Positions 35,350 to 48,539 of a stretch of DNA of 64,000 nt are shown piece after piece. Below the pieces are notes generated by a model that ran no database searches, was not told where the DNA came from, and saw only the letters and a program-made list of their open reading frames with translations. Both the position numbers and the translations under genes were made by a program. This stretch comes from Letharia columbiana (lineage: Eukaryota; Ascomycota; Lecanoromycetes; Lecanorales; Parmeliaceae). The stretch covers positions 62,001 through 126,000 of the forward strand of contig NW_023501087.1 of assembly GCF_014066305.1 (NCBI RefSeq). Direction: 5' to 3'. Each line of letters starts with the position of its first letter. Within the stretch, counting starts at the first letter, position 1.

Positions 35350-36845
35350 ACTATAGCGGGGAGTGAAGAATGTATAGTAGACGAGTAACAGCAGCAGCAT
35401 GCAGCATACATAAATGCATTGGGGCGCTTCCTAGCTCGCAGTAACTGACTACAAGGAGCTCTCTTGTTCAATATTTCATGGCTTTCCTCATATCCTCTCA
35501 CTAGATTGCCAGATCACCGAATTTCCTTACATCGCCTGGAGCTAGTGATGCCCAATCCATTGCTGGTGACAATCCTTCTTCCCCTTACTTGGTTCATGTG
35601 CCTCACTATGGTCTTATGTAGACACCGGTCCACAATTGCACACTTAACACGTCGGACAAAGGATCTAAAATCTCCCTCTTCAACCCGCTCACATATTTCG
35701 GCAACCAGCGGTCCCTCCTCAGATTCCCAAACCCACTCCTCTGACTTCCGTCACCGCACCCTGTGGACTCCAACTTAGATATCCTCCTCAATCTGCGGAA
35801 ATCATTCTCCGTCCCCCACCCCCGAACCTTCTCCCGTCCCGCTCCGCCTCGTCACCACGACGCGGTGAAGCGCTATGCCTATTCGAGGTTTCTGTCCTGG
35901 TTTCCTTTGAAACACCGGTAAACAAATGCCCAGAAAAATAATAGATTCGAAAGTCGCTAAAGGTGACGCTAGTGGTCCGGTTGTTTGACCTGCCCCTAAC
36001 CACTCCTTGCGCTTCTCATCTACCACGAGCACATAGCTACCGATGGGCGACGACGGCTCTATACAGAGCCTTCTTCGACACCTTGTCCCGTTAAGCAATG
36101 CTGTTTCTACCATTTGCGGCGCAGTGGTGGTGGTGGCTCGGGTTCAAGCTGTAATCTACTCTCGAAACCGGACGGACCTCTAGGTCAGATCACAGGATAG
36201 TAGGCGTGGAAAATTGCAAACAGTGGTCCTAGGTCAAGGTCAAATGCTAAAGACTGTATTGCTCTGTGCGGTTGGGTGAGCCCCAGCGCGAAGAATAGTT
36301 GTGTCTGGCCGATTTATCAAAAGATAAGCGTTGATTGGGAACGCACTTCCGCATGGAGCTGCATCTTCACTAAAGTGATACTACGATCGAAGATTGCGGC
36401 CGAGGGAGCCTCTGCTGGGGTATGTATCTTCTGATATGGTGTTGACTCCGAGCTTTGCTCTGGCCGTCATGTCTACCATCGAGAGAAAGACAGGGCCATT
36501 CAACTACCGACCATGTAGCAGCCCTGCAAAGCCAGTTTGCAGAACCAAACCTTCAGACTGTAAAAATCCGGTAGCGGTAGCAATTGAGGTTTTGGTGAAG
36601 AAAAGATGTTTGTTGGTTTTGGAGCGGATGCGGAGACCAGCATTGCCCGCTGTATTTGCGCACAATGCAGTGAATCTGAGAACAATATTCATGTTTTGAA
36701 TAGTGTGCACTATCAGAGGAGTTCAAGGATGACTGTGGAAAAGTTGGATGTCAGAACCTTGGCCCAAAGACGAACAATACAAAATGATCAAAAGAGCTCG
36801 GTCTATTGGTGGCGTGACTGGTGATTGCCAATAACGATGCTCTTA
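35350..36845. other. Intergenic region
   Basis: About 1.5 kb between the converging ZZ/EF-hand gene and COX10. Several short ORFs occur on both strands; none has a recognisable domain or splice partner. Confidence 0.35.
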
Positions 36846-38441
36846 TTATGCGCCACTGGAGGTAAGGGCTCTAACAACCCGTAGCGGATGTCCGTCAGTA
36901 TCGCGGGTCTGTACCTCTTCATTATTTAGCCAAATATCTTCGTCTTCGCTTTCACCATTCAGCCGCTTCCATATTCCGTCCCACAGCCCTTTCTTATGTA
37001 CCATAGCCAGCACCATGACCACCGGCAGATGCCAGACACTTGCCCAGAACAAACCCCTCGCACTTCCCTTGTGTCCCTCTTTTCTCCAGAACCTCCACGC
37101 CTCTTTGACCATCCATGCATTGACAATGCTGCTGGTGACCAAGAATCCTTGGTCCGTAATCTGGAACCACCACAGGCCAGCACAGATCGGGAAACAAAGT
37201 ATGGCATACCGAAGTGCCACTCGGCCGTTCATTCTGGCGTTAGTCCACACAAGCATGCGGTATCCCGCATTCTTGTACTCCTCCCTAATAGGCCAGCTCA
37301 ACGAGTTGAAATGTGGGAATTGCCATGCGAACAGTAATCCTGCGAGAAGCCATCCACCAACGCTTCCTTCACCGAGCAGAAGTTCTTTCCATTCTCCACT
37401 TCCTGTTGCACTTTGTCCTGCTGCCGCCGCCCAGCCCATCAGTGGAGGAATGCCGCCCACTATAGCTCCGGCCCACGTATTTAGAACGGAGATCCGTTTC
37501 ATAGGCGTGTAGATTCCGGCGTAGAGCACGATGTTTAATCCTCCCAGGAAGGCTACAGTAGGGTTGACGCCGAACCACAAGCTCCCTACCCCTGAAGCTC
37601 CAGCGGCAGCTGCGAACATCAACGCTCCTTTCTTGCTTATAAGGCCACGAACGAGAGGTCGATTGCGTGTCCGGCTCATCTGAGCATCGTACTTGGGCTC
37701 CAATAGCATATTCAAGGCATTTGCCGAGGCGCAACAGAGTGCAGTACCCGAAGTGAGGAAAACGAGAGTCAAAGCCGACAGGGAGGGAGATGCTGTGGTC
37801 GATGGTAGGAGGAGCGCTGGGACAGGGTAGAGCGAGTATGCCGTCGCTGTAGTTAAGACGATCAGGAAGGAGAGGCGTGGCTTCGAAAGGGAGAGACAGG
37901 TCGTGAGTAGTCGACGAAGAGACGTGGCAGGCATGGTCGCGGATAAAGTGGAGAGGCGAGAGGATGCATCGAGAGGAAGAGGAGCTTGTGCATTGGTCTC
38001 ATCTTTTATGCGTTTCCTCCTTCGGTGTGGAGGTTCTGAAGAGTCTTTTAAGGTCTCCAGAAGGGACTGACTCTGCGGACTCTGCGGACTCTGCGGATTA
38101 GTTCCCAAAGTCGTGGTAGACACGTCTTCTGGTATTGGTGGGCGCGTGGCTTTAGCTACTTCGTATGGCAGCGCCGGCATCTGCCATTGAGCCTTGGAGA
38201 TGTTGAGGCTACCATTGGCAGAGAAATACTCTCTTCGTAGCAACTTTCCAAGCTTAGGATTGGCAGCAATGGCTTCATTATGTGGGGAGACGCTGAATGG
38301 ACGCCGAGTCGTCCTCGTTCTTGTAAGGCGCAATAGACATCTTACACATATCTGGTCAATTCTAAACATGCGGCGCCTGAGTATTTTAGCTCGCAATAAC
38401 ATGCCACTGATATGTCCAGCTTTACTATCCCATCGACACAT
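36846..38441 (-). CDS. COX10: Protohaem IX farnesyltransferase (haem A synthesis)
   Basis: UbiA-type prenyltransferase of the mitochondrial inner membrane that makes haem O for cytochrome oxidase. Single exon, up to 531 aa. The N-terminus is rich in Arg with few acidic residues (RCLLRLTRTRTTRRPFSVSP), a typical mitochondrial presequence. From about residue 180 multiple hydrophobic helices begin (LSKPRLSFLIVLTT). The prenyl-diphosphate site NALNMLLEPKYDAQMSRTRNRPLVRG is clear, as are NIVLYAGIYTPMKRISVLNTWAGAIVGGIPPLMGW and LFAWQFPHFNSLSW.IREEYKNAGYRMLV. In-frame ATGs at 38402 and 38369 could be the true start; the last gives MFRIDQICVRCLLRL. A tandem SPQSPQSQS comes from three copies of a nine-base repeat near 38075-38099. 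Confidence 0.93.
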   Translation of the reverse strand: MCRWDSKAGHISGMLLRAKILRRRMFRIDQICVRCLLRLTRTRTTRRPFSVSPHNEAIAANPKLGKLLRREYFSANGSLNISKAQWQMPALPYEVAKATRPPIPEDVSTTTLGTNPQSPQSPQSQSLLETLKDSSEPPHRRRKRIKDETNAQAPLPLDASSRLSTLSATMPATSLRRLLTTCLSLSKPRLSFLIVLTTATAYSLYPVPALLLPSTTASPSLSALTLVFLTSGTALCCASANALNMLLEPKYDAQMSRTRNRPLVRGLISKKGALMFAAAAGASGVGSLWFGVNPTVAFLGGLNIVLYAGIYTPMKRISVLNTWAGAIVGGIPPLMGWAAAAGQSATGSGEWKELLLGEGSVGGWLLAGLLFAWQFPHFNSLSWPIREEYKNAGYRMLVWTNARMNGRVALRYAILCFPICAGLWWFQITDQGFLVTSSIVNAWMVKEAWRFWRKEGHKGSARGLFWASVWHLPVVMVLAMVHKKGLWDGIWKRLNGESEDEDIWLNNEEVQTRDTDGHPLRVVRALTSSGA

Positions 38442-38868
38442 GATACACCATTTAACATATTCGAGGACGGCGACCCGGGGGAGCTAGTGTATTAAACCGC
38501 TAGAGCCATACACATACTCGTACCCCCCAATTATTGCCATTTGCCATATGTTGTTTTTCCGGTTGAAGACCGCTTGACCTCAAAATCAATTGAAAGGAGA
38601 ATGGCATACTGTACTGACTGTGCGCATTCAACCCGGCGTTGAATCTCAAAGCCGCTTTTTTCCATATGTACGGGTAGATGCTCCATATTTGAGTCACTCT
38701 TCTAGGCATCACCCCACTTGGGTAGCCTGATTGTACACGCATTTTGAGCAATATTCAACAAAACCGCTAAGTATCCATCTTCTTCCTCATTTATGACACT
38801 CTTATGTTGTTTCCTTCACCCTCTCATATTTTATTGATGCCCTCGAAATTTGTTACGTCACCTGGTCT
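38442..38868. other. Divergent intergenic region
   Basis: Short promoter region between divergent COX10 and the F-box-like gene. No ORF is supported. Confidence 0.35.
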
Positions 38869-40221
38869 TTGCCCTCACAATCCTCCCGGGTCGGTCTTAC
38901 AGTCCAGGGAGCTACGACGATGGAAGGACAGATACCCACAGAGTCACCTCACAGTCGCCATGCAAGCCGAGGCCGTGAGAGCACATCGGTAAAGGATGCT
39001 CAACGTCTACCGCAGGCGATGGTGTGGGACCCTTGGCCAGTCACGAAATTCGGGTGCAGAAAAGACACCATCTCGAAAGCAGCCCGAGTGCTAGTTCGAG
39101 CGCGCAACACAGAACTTATCAACATTTGCAGCAATGAGATCGTTCTGCTACCAGCAAGTGGCGGCGTTCCTGGTGTTCAAGGAGGTTCACGTGAGAGACC
39201 TCTTTACAGCCTCCGCCCGCCCAAACTGGAGCCGTTCAAGATCCATCTATGGCAGATCCCTGCGGTGCGTACTTGGAATAGAACAACCTGGTCGTGGGAT
39301 GTTACCCCAGGAAAGATCATGGTGCGCCGAGGTCAGAAGTCTGAACCACTCACCCAATTCCTCAAGGCGGTTGGGGTCGCCAAAGACGATGCAAAGATGA
39401 GCGATCTGTGCAATCACTTCCAATGTTGGAGGTCTCTCAAAACCTCTAATGAATGGCTCAATAAGTTTCCTAGGCATCTCCGCGGGGTGGTCTACCAAAG
39501 GTGGTGGTCCTTCAATGGATTTCGTTTTCTACAACTTCCTCCTGAGCTAAGGGAAACAATCCTGACTTTCGCCATGGGACCCATCGCCGTACCATTCGCG
39601 AAGAGATGGCATCCAAAACGACATGTCCAAGTGACGATGCCGAATATGCGTCTTTCTCTCGTCAGTAAGCAGCTCAATCGTGAGGCGATTGCAGCCTTAT
39701 TAGCTCATACCACATTCTACTTTCACGCTATTGAACAGTTCTTACAGTTCTTCCGGCACACAGATGCAATATCACGAGCGATCTTTCGACCTCTTAAAGG
39801 GCTTCGTTCCTTAGAATTGGACCTAAGTCCAGATTGTTTACTTTGTCTTTTTGGTATTAGCTTCGGCCCCAATGTATTCGGCGTACGAGACATCCGTTAC
39901 CAGCGGTCCCTCGCCCTCGACCTTGGCATATTCTTCCATGACCAATCCCCTCTATGTCATCAAATATGTATCAAGATCCCACACGTCTTTCAGCACAACC
40001 CCCGCCCTGACCACACTTGCTGCCAAAAGGTGCATAATCTAGCGTTCTGGGCCGGTGCACGGGCACGACTCCGTAATATTGCTGTAATTAAGTTGGTCGG
40101 ACACATCGACGAAACACAGAAGAAGGATTGGCTTGCCGAACATGCTCTCGAACGGAAGGGAGTGGTTCCGGAAGCAAAGGATTTTGCAGGGTGGCAAAGA
40201 GGGATTTGGACTCAATGGTGA
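38869..40221 (+). CDS. F-box-like/2EXR-type hypothetical protein
   Basis: A single open frame of up to 450 aa; an internal ATG at about 38920 (MEGQIPTESP) may be the true start. The only recognisable element is in the middle (about residues 222-275): FRFLQLPPELRETILTFAMGP, then MRLSLVSKQLNREAIAALLAHTTFYF. This LPxELRxxIL ... LxLVSKQLxxEA.....T.F pattern is typical of a large family of fungal F-box-like or 2EXR proteins. Those with a true F-box link substrates to SCF ubiquitin ligases; here that is only a suggestion. The N-terminus is basic and polar. Its neighbours give no functional hint. Confidence 0.65.
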   Translation: MPSQSSRVGLTVQGATTMEGQIPTESPHSRHASRGRESTSVKDAQRLPQAMVWDPWPVTKFGCRKDTISKAARVLVRARNTELINICSNEIVLLPASGGVPGVQGGSRERPLYSLRPPKLEPFKIHLWQIPAVRTWNRTTWSWDVTPGKIMVRRGQKSEPLTQFLKAVGVAKDDAKMSDLCNHFQCWRSLKTSNEWLNKFPRHLRGVVYQRWWSFNGFRFLQLPPELRETILTFAMGPIAVPFAKRWHPKRHVQVTMPNMRLSLVSKQLNREAIAALLAHTTFYFHAIEQFLQFFRHTDAISRAIFRPLKGLRSLELDLSPDCLLCLFGISFGPNVFGVRDIRYQRSLALDLGIFFHDQSPLCHQICIKIPHVFQHNPRPDHTCCQKVHNLAFWAGARARLRNIAVIKLVGHIDETQKKDWLAEHALERKGVVPEAKDFAGWQRGIWTQW

Positions 40222-41448
40222 GGTCGCATTTCGTTCTTTTCTCTCGGGGCGGCGGCCGTTTCCTTTGCTTGGTTTCGATGGTCTGGTACGATAGTTCCGT
40301 TATAACTTTGGGAGCGGACTATTGCTTTGCGTAACTTGCTAACAGATTTACAGCAGCAATTCAGTATGTGAGTGCAGTCCAAAGTGCAAGACGCGGAGAT
40401 TCTAGCCATGATCCCAGTCACCCCCCGGCCCCAAACATCACAACGCTAGCTCATACTCTTTCGAAAAGCCTATAATCGACGGCTCACAATTCCTCTTCAT
40501 ACGCCTTTTACTCTTCGTATCATCTCGCCTTCAAGTTCCCAGCCTATCACGGTACCTGCTGGTAATCTCTTTGGAAATTGTCTTTTTGGATCGCGTGGCA
40601 GGGTTGATGTTCGACCATATCCGCGAGGCGCAGAGCGGACCTGATAGTGTCGTTGCCCACGTTGAAAGCAGTACGGTGTTCGAAAATTTACGGTCAGGAG
40701 CCTCCGCTTCATGGTGCAGACAAGCTTCCGGAACAAGACGTAATTGCAAATATGACACTTCTCCACCCATTCGCAATTGCAGAATTCCTATTTCGCTAGC
40801 CGAGCTTGCTCCAGGAAGAAGTGGCTTGACATTGGATACAAAGTGATGCTGTAGCTTGGCCCCCAAGCATCTGGCGACAGTGGTAAGAAAACATTCTTAT
40901 TGCCTTCTACTGATTTCATAGGAGCCATCCTATGTACTTTGTTAGCCTTTGGGAGGCTGTGGCCATTGCTCCCTACCCCCTTCAACCAGGACCGGCGAGG
41001 TTCCCTCCAACCTGCATCGTCGTCACCCTACATGCCTTTATTGTTTCCTGAGCTCCATCCGCTGTCTTGCAAGCTTTGCTGGCAGGACTACAGCAGCGAA
41101 TGGGCAGGCCCAGATGTTGGAAATATGCGGGTGAGACGGTTTTTCTGGGTCAACAGCCCTGAGCTACTGGTTTTTTGACCACACCCCACGCCTTCATTGG
41201 CCCACACTTCTAGCGGAGTAAAAAAAAAGTTCCAATACGATGGTTTGTACCCATACAAGTTAGGGCGGCAGAAGCCCATGCCTCCACAACCTCTTAATCC
41301 AACATAGAATCCAGAATCGCTTGCATTGCACGGGGTATCATATTCTCTCCCTATATACACTTTCCGAAAAACAAAGCAGCGTAATCGTCACCGCTTTCGT
41401 TACCTTCAGCCATTTTCTGCTTGCCCATTTGAAGCCACTGCTCTTCCC
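40222..41448. other. Intergenic region
   Basis: 1.2 kb between converging genes. Overlapping ORFs on both strands (for example minus 40497-40766 and plus 40571-40846) are mirror frames without recognisable domains. Confidence 0.35.
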
Positions 41449-44261
41449 TCAAGACTGGCAGTGCCTAGCCAACACCCTCACGTTATCCACAAACCCCCTG
41501 ATGAGATCCTCGTACTGGCTATTTTTCCCATTCATCGAAAGCTGGCCCTGTCTGCGGACTTCTTCAGAAGAGACTTCGATTTCGAGTTCATGCTCCTTTT
41601 CGGTTTTGGGCGTTGCCTGCAATCAATTAATGTCAGCCTCGATTGATCGAAGAAGGCTGTGCTCATTTACCTCGGCTGGGGTAACCTGCGTCAGATCAAT
41701 CTGATACGCCAAATGCTTGTAACTCATGCGATCCTTGTTCCGATCAGCCTGCTTTCCATCCCGCGTTTGAGGCTCCACTAAGTCTGTCATCTCTCCCTTA
41801 TAGTCCATCTCCACGTTCACACTAATACGCCAATCAAAGAGTGTCCTCGGGCTGTAAATGTCGATATCTGCCACACGTGCTTTGATGATCTTTGCGAGCA
41901 CTTTGCCAGTCTTCTGATCAGTCGTGATGCGCACCTTTGACTTGTTGGCGTGGCGAGGATTGATGTTGAGACCCGAGACTATGGATTGCGGAAGGGCCAA
42001 GGCGCCGGCTTGCGTGAGCTCGTAGAAGGTGTCGATTTCGCGGGTGTGTTTGTAGTCCATGGGGATGCGCGGTTTACGAGCGGATGATGCTGGGGGTCGG
42101 ATGTTGGATTGACGGACAGCTTCGTTCAGGAACTGATTGAGAGCTCTGTGTTGAACCTGTTTGGTGTGTAGTTTTAGCAGTTTTCTCGGAACGGGGCTAA
42201 CAGGGAAAGGCCTACCTCGGTCATTGAGCTCTTGAAGGCGATCCGTATGTTAGGATCTGAGTGGCTGACGACACACTCGTTCAGCACAGGCAAGCGAAGT
42301 CGGTCATTGGTGTTCTTGTCAATCAGTTGACCGAGCTTGGCTTCAACCTCTAGGACGGCTCCTCCGCCGGTACCACCACCCGCTGGACCGACTCCAACAT
42401 CATCTCTCTGGACGACATTCTGGAACAACCAATCTGATATAATTCTGACTAGCTCCTCCGCAGGTATAATGTTGAGGAAACTGGGCTCCCAAGGGCCTAG
42501 CGGGCCAGTGTTCGCAAGAGTTGGCTGTGCCACAGGTACATGTACACCATTAGCCTGATTGGAGTCGCCGTTAGCTCCTTGCATCCCGGTGGGCTGACCG
42601 TTTGATTGTACTGGCACCAATGCGTCAAATGCTTGCCTTGGGGCTGCCCGCCTAGGATTGCCGTTCGGAGCGCGATTACGTCTAGGAACAGACTGAGCCC
42701 AGATCGGAATCTCCTTCCAGCGGCGAGGTTTCTGCTTCTTCTCCGGGATTGGTTCAGGATCCGGTGCCATCATCGATTGATTGGCGTCGCTATTCTCCAC
42801 AGAGACTGACATCGAATTGTTCGGCGAATCTTCCAAACGAGTCTTCTTCTTGGCTGGCTGAGACAGAATCGGAGATTTGTTTGTCGGCGAGGAAAATCCT
42901 TCAACATCTATGGGTCGCTTAATTTCGTCGTCGGCTGGAATTTGGTCGTGAGCCCTTTTCTTAGTAGGTTTCGATGGTGAGTCAATGAGAGCCGAGGCTT
43001 CTACCTTGGCAGATGGTGGCATTTTCGCATTAGACGGCAACTGATAAGCCGGTGGAATATTCACGAGATACGGTGCGGAAGATGTATGGTTGCGCGGTAT
43101 GTAATCGAAGGATGTCTTCTTACTTTCTGTATTGAGTGTTGAAGGAGTTGCGGGTTGTGAGTGGCGGTTCATTCTTTCCGGCGGCTCACTTGTTGGTGCT
43201 GCATTGAGCAAACCATTCACTCCAATAGAGGACATTCGCGATTGTGTTGATTGTGTTCGATTCATTGTTGGCTCACGGACGCTTGCCAAATCCGGCGAAA
43301 TCGCTTCTACTTTGCGCTTAGCAGGCGTGACTTGTCCGTTCCAAGTATTAATCTGAGACGATAGCATTTCTGATGAGTTCAAGCTTGGTAGACTTGGTAG
43401 CCTTGTCTTGGGGCTGACGCTCAGACTTCTTTCTCGTTCACGCGAATTAATAGGTTCGTGACTCAGTGACTGTGGGTGCCGAACATTATAATTCCGCGGT
43501 GATCCAGCTATCGCTGGAGCAGGCGACGCAGCTTGCGGCTGACCATACGTTCCTCCTGGGAGGCTTTGCTCTCGATTATAACTTCCCGAGGACTCACGGC
43601 GGAGACTGAAGTTGGACCTTGGAAACGTGGATGGGGGTCCTAGAGGTGTACTCGGTTGGCTCATGTACTGTGGGCCCGTATGCGACTGGGATAGAGACCT
43701 TAATTGAGTATGTGATGCCTGTGGTGATTCTCGAAAATAGCTTGGGGGCTGCTGTGCCGAGTTTGGTGTAGGTATTGAATGAGACGAGCTTGGACGTCCA
43801 AGGTTATTTAAGCCATGTGCACTACCCGGTGTACTTGTGGTAGGAGTTTGGCTGAGTGGTGTCGATGACCCAAACGAACGGTTGATGGGCGCGCCTGAAG
43901 ACGGATAGTTGTCACGCTGAGTATACTGAGGACCATGGACCGGACTCTGGCTTGGCATCTGTGAAGGAGGGTATTGCCCACTGTTCAAGCCAGAAGGAGG
44001 CATTTGTTGGTATGGTGACCGCACAGCGCTGTGCGAAGGCCCATTTGCCCAATAGTCACTGTGCCCCGGCGTTTGTAGAGGCGACGGTTGTGGAGGCCTT
44101 CCATCACGGCGCTCCTGATTAATTGGCGTTTGATTCTGATGAGGGTTCGGATATCCAGCTGGATGGGGTCTATAATCTTGGTTCATTGAGCCTGGTCCGG
44201 ACCTTTTTCGAGGAGGAGGAGGTGGTGCATCATCCGCATCAATTATCGACCTGATGTCCAT
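41449..44261 (-). CDS. CET1: mRNA-capping RNA 5'-triphosphatase, beta subunit
   Basis: Removes the gamma phosphate of nascent mRNA as the first capping step in the nucleus. Exons 44261-42216, 42156-41671 and 41616-41449 give 899 aa with intact frames. Introns are 42157-42215 and 41617-41670. The first 500 residues are Pro/Ser/Gln-rich and disordered. The catalytic tunnel domain starts with RRWKEIPIWAQSVP (about 513). The metal-binding ExE motif is LEVEAKLGQL (about 637), followed by KSSMTEVQHRALNQFLN, REIDTFYEL, VRITTDQKTGKVLAKIIK, DWRISVNVEMDY and the closing ELEIEVSSEEVRRQGQL, YEDLIRGFVDNVRVLARH. These are hallmarks of the fungal metal-dependent tunnel triphosphatase, which differs in fold from the animal enzyme. 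The last exon, missed if the second intron is ignored, carries the second Glu motif (ELEIEV). Confidence 0.93.
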
Positions 44262-44990
44262 AACTGCCGAGCGAGCTTATTCCTCCCCTTCCCGTTATGC
44301 CTTGATATGCCTTCCAGGCTCCAGCCAATACCACTCAAATAGTATTCTTTCACAACACCAAAGCTTCAGGTTTACCAATCGCTTTATCGAATTGAGAACT
44401 TGTGCCAGAACCGTAGCACATTCAACGGTTGTCTGTATCGCTGCCCTGAATGATGCTTCGTGCGGATCCTTGTGGAGGAGAGACTTGGCCCCCGTCTTCA
44501 CAACGCGGTCGCTTCGTCAAGAACGCTTTTGCAATGACGGCACATCGAAGGAGCCAGCTCCTTATAGCTCTTTATAGTATCGTTGCTCCTAAGCGCTATC
44601 AACTATCAACCCTTTCAGTCCCTAATCGTACATTCCGAGAGGGGGTCGTGTGCGCTTCGCGCGAAGTGGTTGTGAAATATTTGAAAGAAAAGCCTCACGT
44701 ATCATATAATGTTATCGGGTTTTAAGGATGCCTCAGATAGTATGCCTAGTCTCCATGCTTTCCACAAAGCGGTGTCTGCAGCTTCCGGTCAGAATTGGAG
44801 AATCATCGTCATTGGAGTTACCTTCTTACATACCTAAGTACTCAGAATTGACGAAAACGGAATAGCGTCTTGGCGCAGCCAAGCTAACGATTGCGCCGAG
44901 TTGACGTGTATTCTAGCAGCCTGCCCTAGTCTCAGCTTGGCCCCACCGGCCTTGAGGTGGGTCTGAGTAGGAAACCCTGCCAAGACTTAT
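44262..44990. other. Intergenic region upstream of CET1, bordering the RIP island
   Basis: Balanced composition up to about 44990, then an abrupt change to AT-rich sequence. No coding sequence is supported. Confidence 0.4.
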
Positions 44991-45502
44991 TTTTTGGTGT
45001 ATTGCCCGATATGTAATATTCACACCCTGCGTATATATGATCCTTAACAAAAATGCGCAACTACGTGATATGGCCTTTTTTGAAATTCTTAAAAAAGTCG
45101 AATAAATAGTTAAATAGACTCTCGTTAAATTAGAAGCTATAGTATAGTAATTAAGAAGTAAACTTTTAATTCTATTCTATTAAAAAACTTAGCTAACTTA
45201 GCTATAGTAGCGATATTAATATTTAAAAATATTATATATCTTAATAGACGCGTAATATTATATAGAAATTTTCTTATAATTTAATTCTCGAGGTAATCAC
45301 TATAATACTCGCCGAATCGACAATACAGCGTATTAGAGAAAATGCGTAACCTTATTAATTAGTTTATTACTTTAATTAAAGGTATTTCTCTTATTTTTTA
45401 TAATCTCCTTTTATTTTTTAGATAATTAGATTTATAAGAGTCGTCGCGGATAATAAGTCGTCGCGGTAATAAGTATTATCGCGATAACGGTAATTTTATA
45501 AT

Positions 45503-45525
45503 AAGTAAGTAAGTAAATAAGTAAA

Positions 45526-45563
<38 letters not shown>
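45503..45563. repeat. TAAG/TAAA tetranucleotide microsatellite
   Basis: About 15 units of AAGT with two AAAT variants inside the RIP island. Confidence 0.85.
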
Positions 45564-48539
45564 GAGTATCGCTACGGCGATATATATAAATAAATAAGCG
45601 ATTAAACTTACGAAGAGTAGAGCGGAGAGCGAAGCGAAGATAATTTATTCTTTTAATATAAAGTTAGATATTAATAGCGGCGATATCAATAAATAAGAAT
45701 ATCTTATATAACGTCGAAGTCTTTAATAAGATATATAAAATATAGAAAAGAGACGTCTTTAAATATAGAAAGATCTACATTATCGTTATAAATAATCTAA
45801 TTAAATATCGCTTAATTATCTTAACGCTATAATTTTAAGAAAATAGTAAGAGATATTAGACTCTAGATCTATTAGTAGTTAATATATTTCTTATTAAAGA
45901 AGATTAAAAGTTAAGTAATATTTCTCTTTACTTTAAGAATTTTTAATAAAATCTTCTTATATAAGATTATATAAAAAAAATTAAGGCGATAATAAAGCTT
46001 TATAATTATACTCTCTATATATAGCGTATTAGATAATTAAACTATATTAGAAATATATCGTTAAATAATTTATTAATAGATCTTTATATATAAGACTTAT
46101 TTAGAAGAGTAATATAATAAGATAGAGTATAATAGAGTTTATTATATATAATAACTCTAATTTAAATAATATTAAATAAGAAGAGAAAGAAGGCTATAAT
46201 TAGTTAGAAGACTAATAAGATAAGAAGATAAATTAATAAAGAATAATTAGTTTAAATATAAAAGAGATCTTATTAAGAAGAGGTCTTATCGAGATCTTAT
46301 CGAGGTCTTAGGAGATCTTAATAAGAATCTCTAGACCTTATTAAGTAGACCTTATCTTTAATTATTTTCTATATTATTAATTAATATCTAATCTATCTAT
46401 TATCTCTATAAAGTCTACTTTATCTATTATTAAATATTCGCTAATAATCTTCTAGCTCTTTATATCTATATCTTATTCTAAAGAGAGAAGTAAAAGTAAT
46501 ATTTCGTTAAAGATAATTAGTATAATTAAGAAGAGAAAGATAAGAAAGATAAAGATTAGAAAGGTTTAGAATATAATAAGTATAATAAAAGAGTTAGAAT
46601 TAAGTCTCTACGACTTAATAAAAGATATATAAAATTATTATTAAAAAAATTTATATAAGATAAGATCTCTATAGCGTAACTTTCTCATAAAACTTTATAT
46701 TAAAGTCAATCTTCTATTTAATACTATATTAAAGAATAATTTAACTAATAAGTCTATTAAACGTATTTTATTAATCGTTAGAAGGCCTCGCTAGAAAGAA
46801 TAAAGTAAATTTCGAAGTTACTATAAAGAGAGGTTCTCGCTATTAATAACTTAGATCTTTTTAAGAGATAAAATAAGAATATTAACTTAAAGGGGCTCTA
46901 TAATATGAAATTAAAAGGGCTATTAAAGGGCTATTAAAAAGAAAGTATTATATATCTAGTCGATTTTTATCAATTATAATATAATTTTAGTATATAAAGA
47001 AGAATAAAAAATCTCTACGACCTTAACTTAATCTTATTATAATGATTTTTAATATTATATATTTTTAATAGTAGAAGACTAAGAGCTAATTCGATCTCTA
47101 TTTAATTAAATATTCTTATATATTCGCGTAAAGTTAAATAATTAGTTCTTAAGCTTTATAATCGACTTAGACTAATTATTCGCTATTAAGAAATTCTATA
47201 ATATATTAAGAAAAGTAGCGATTTAGATAGTAAAGTAATTAAGTATATTAGTCTTTTTAATAACTATTATATTTAATATAATAATCTAAAATAAATATAG
47301 AGAGTTAAGAAATAGAGAATAAATAGTAATAGAAAGCTAAAGTCGATAATTATTAATTATATAATTTAAGAAGATAATATATCTTTCTATAGGCTTAAAG
47401 CCTTAATAATAAACTATTTTAAGCCCTTATATATATCTCTATATATTAAAGATATCTAAACTATATAAGAACGAAGTTCGCTAAAAGATAGATTAGCCTC
47501 TTTAACGATTTATAATAATAAAAAAGTTATAGACTAATAGTATTAGTATATCGATTATCTTATAAATATCGCTATTTATAACGCTTTCCCTATATAATAA
47601 AAATAGTTATATAAAGACTCGACTATCGCTAATTAGTTCTATATCTTATATTAATAGACTAGCTCTATAAAAAATCGTTAGTTACTCGCTTAATTCTATC
47701 GATACTAATAAGAGTACTATAAAAGATAATATTAAGATACTTAAAAATATTTATTTTAAATAAATCAAACTCGAATAAGATAATTCTCATTAGGGTATTA
47801 ATCTACGTCTTATATACGATAATTAGCTTATATTCTCTCATCTATAAAATATTAAACGACGTTATACGAAGTAAGAGACTTCTAATTACGATCAAATAAC
47901 TTAATTAATATCTATATCGACCTTATTTTATATTAAAATAATCTATCTTATAATTATTTATAAGGCGTATTAGATAAGTACTTTATTATCTAATCTAAAA
48001 AAGACTAATAATATTAACTCTAGCTCGAAATTAATAGCGAGTAATAAACGTAATCGAAAATTAAAGAATATATATATATTTAATAATTTCTTGTATCTTA
48101 GATATACGTAAGGTTTCTAAAATTATAAGAATATAGGGTCATCTAAAAAGAATAACTTTTAGATACTTAATAAGTTTCTTATATACTTGTTTTAGGCCTA
48201 TATAATTATAGCACTTTAAGTATATATCTCATCTTATAATAATAAATAGAGTTATACTATAATAGAGAAATAGCTCGCTACTTATATAATTAAGAAGATA
48301 AATAAAATCGTAATTTTTATATAAAACGATTTATTTATTAGAGTATCCGAGAATAAAGAGAATATTACTCGTTAAAATTATATAAAGTTCTTATAAAGTA
48401 TAAAGCCTTATCTTATTTTAAAGTATAAAATTAAGTAAGATAATATCAACTTAATTTCTTATACTTTAAATCGAATATATCTATATTTCCACGAATCTAG
48501 TTTCTATAATTACGCGAAATTAATACTCTAATAAAAATA

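Noticed and set aside
35464..36113. Small ORFs between the ZZ/EF-hand gene and COX10
   Set aside because: Mirror frames on opposite strands without domains or plausible introns.
45503..45563. CRISPR-like or regulatory array
   Set aside because: It is a simple tetranucleotide microsatellite in RIP DNA of a eukaryote.
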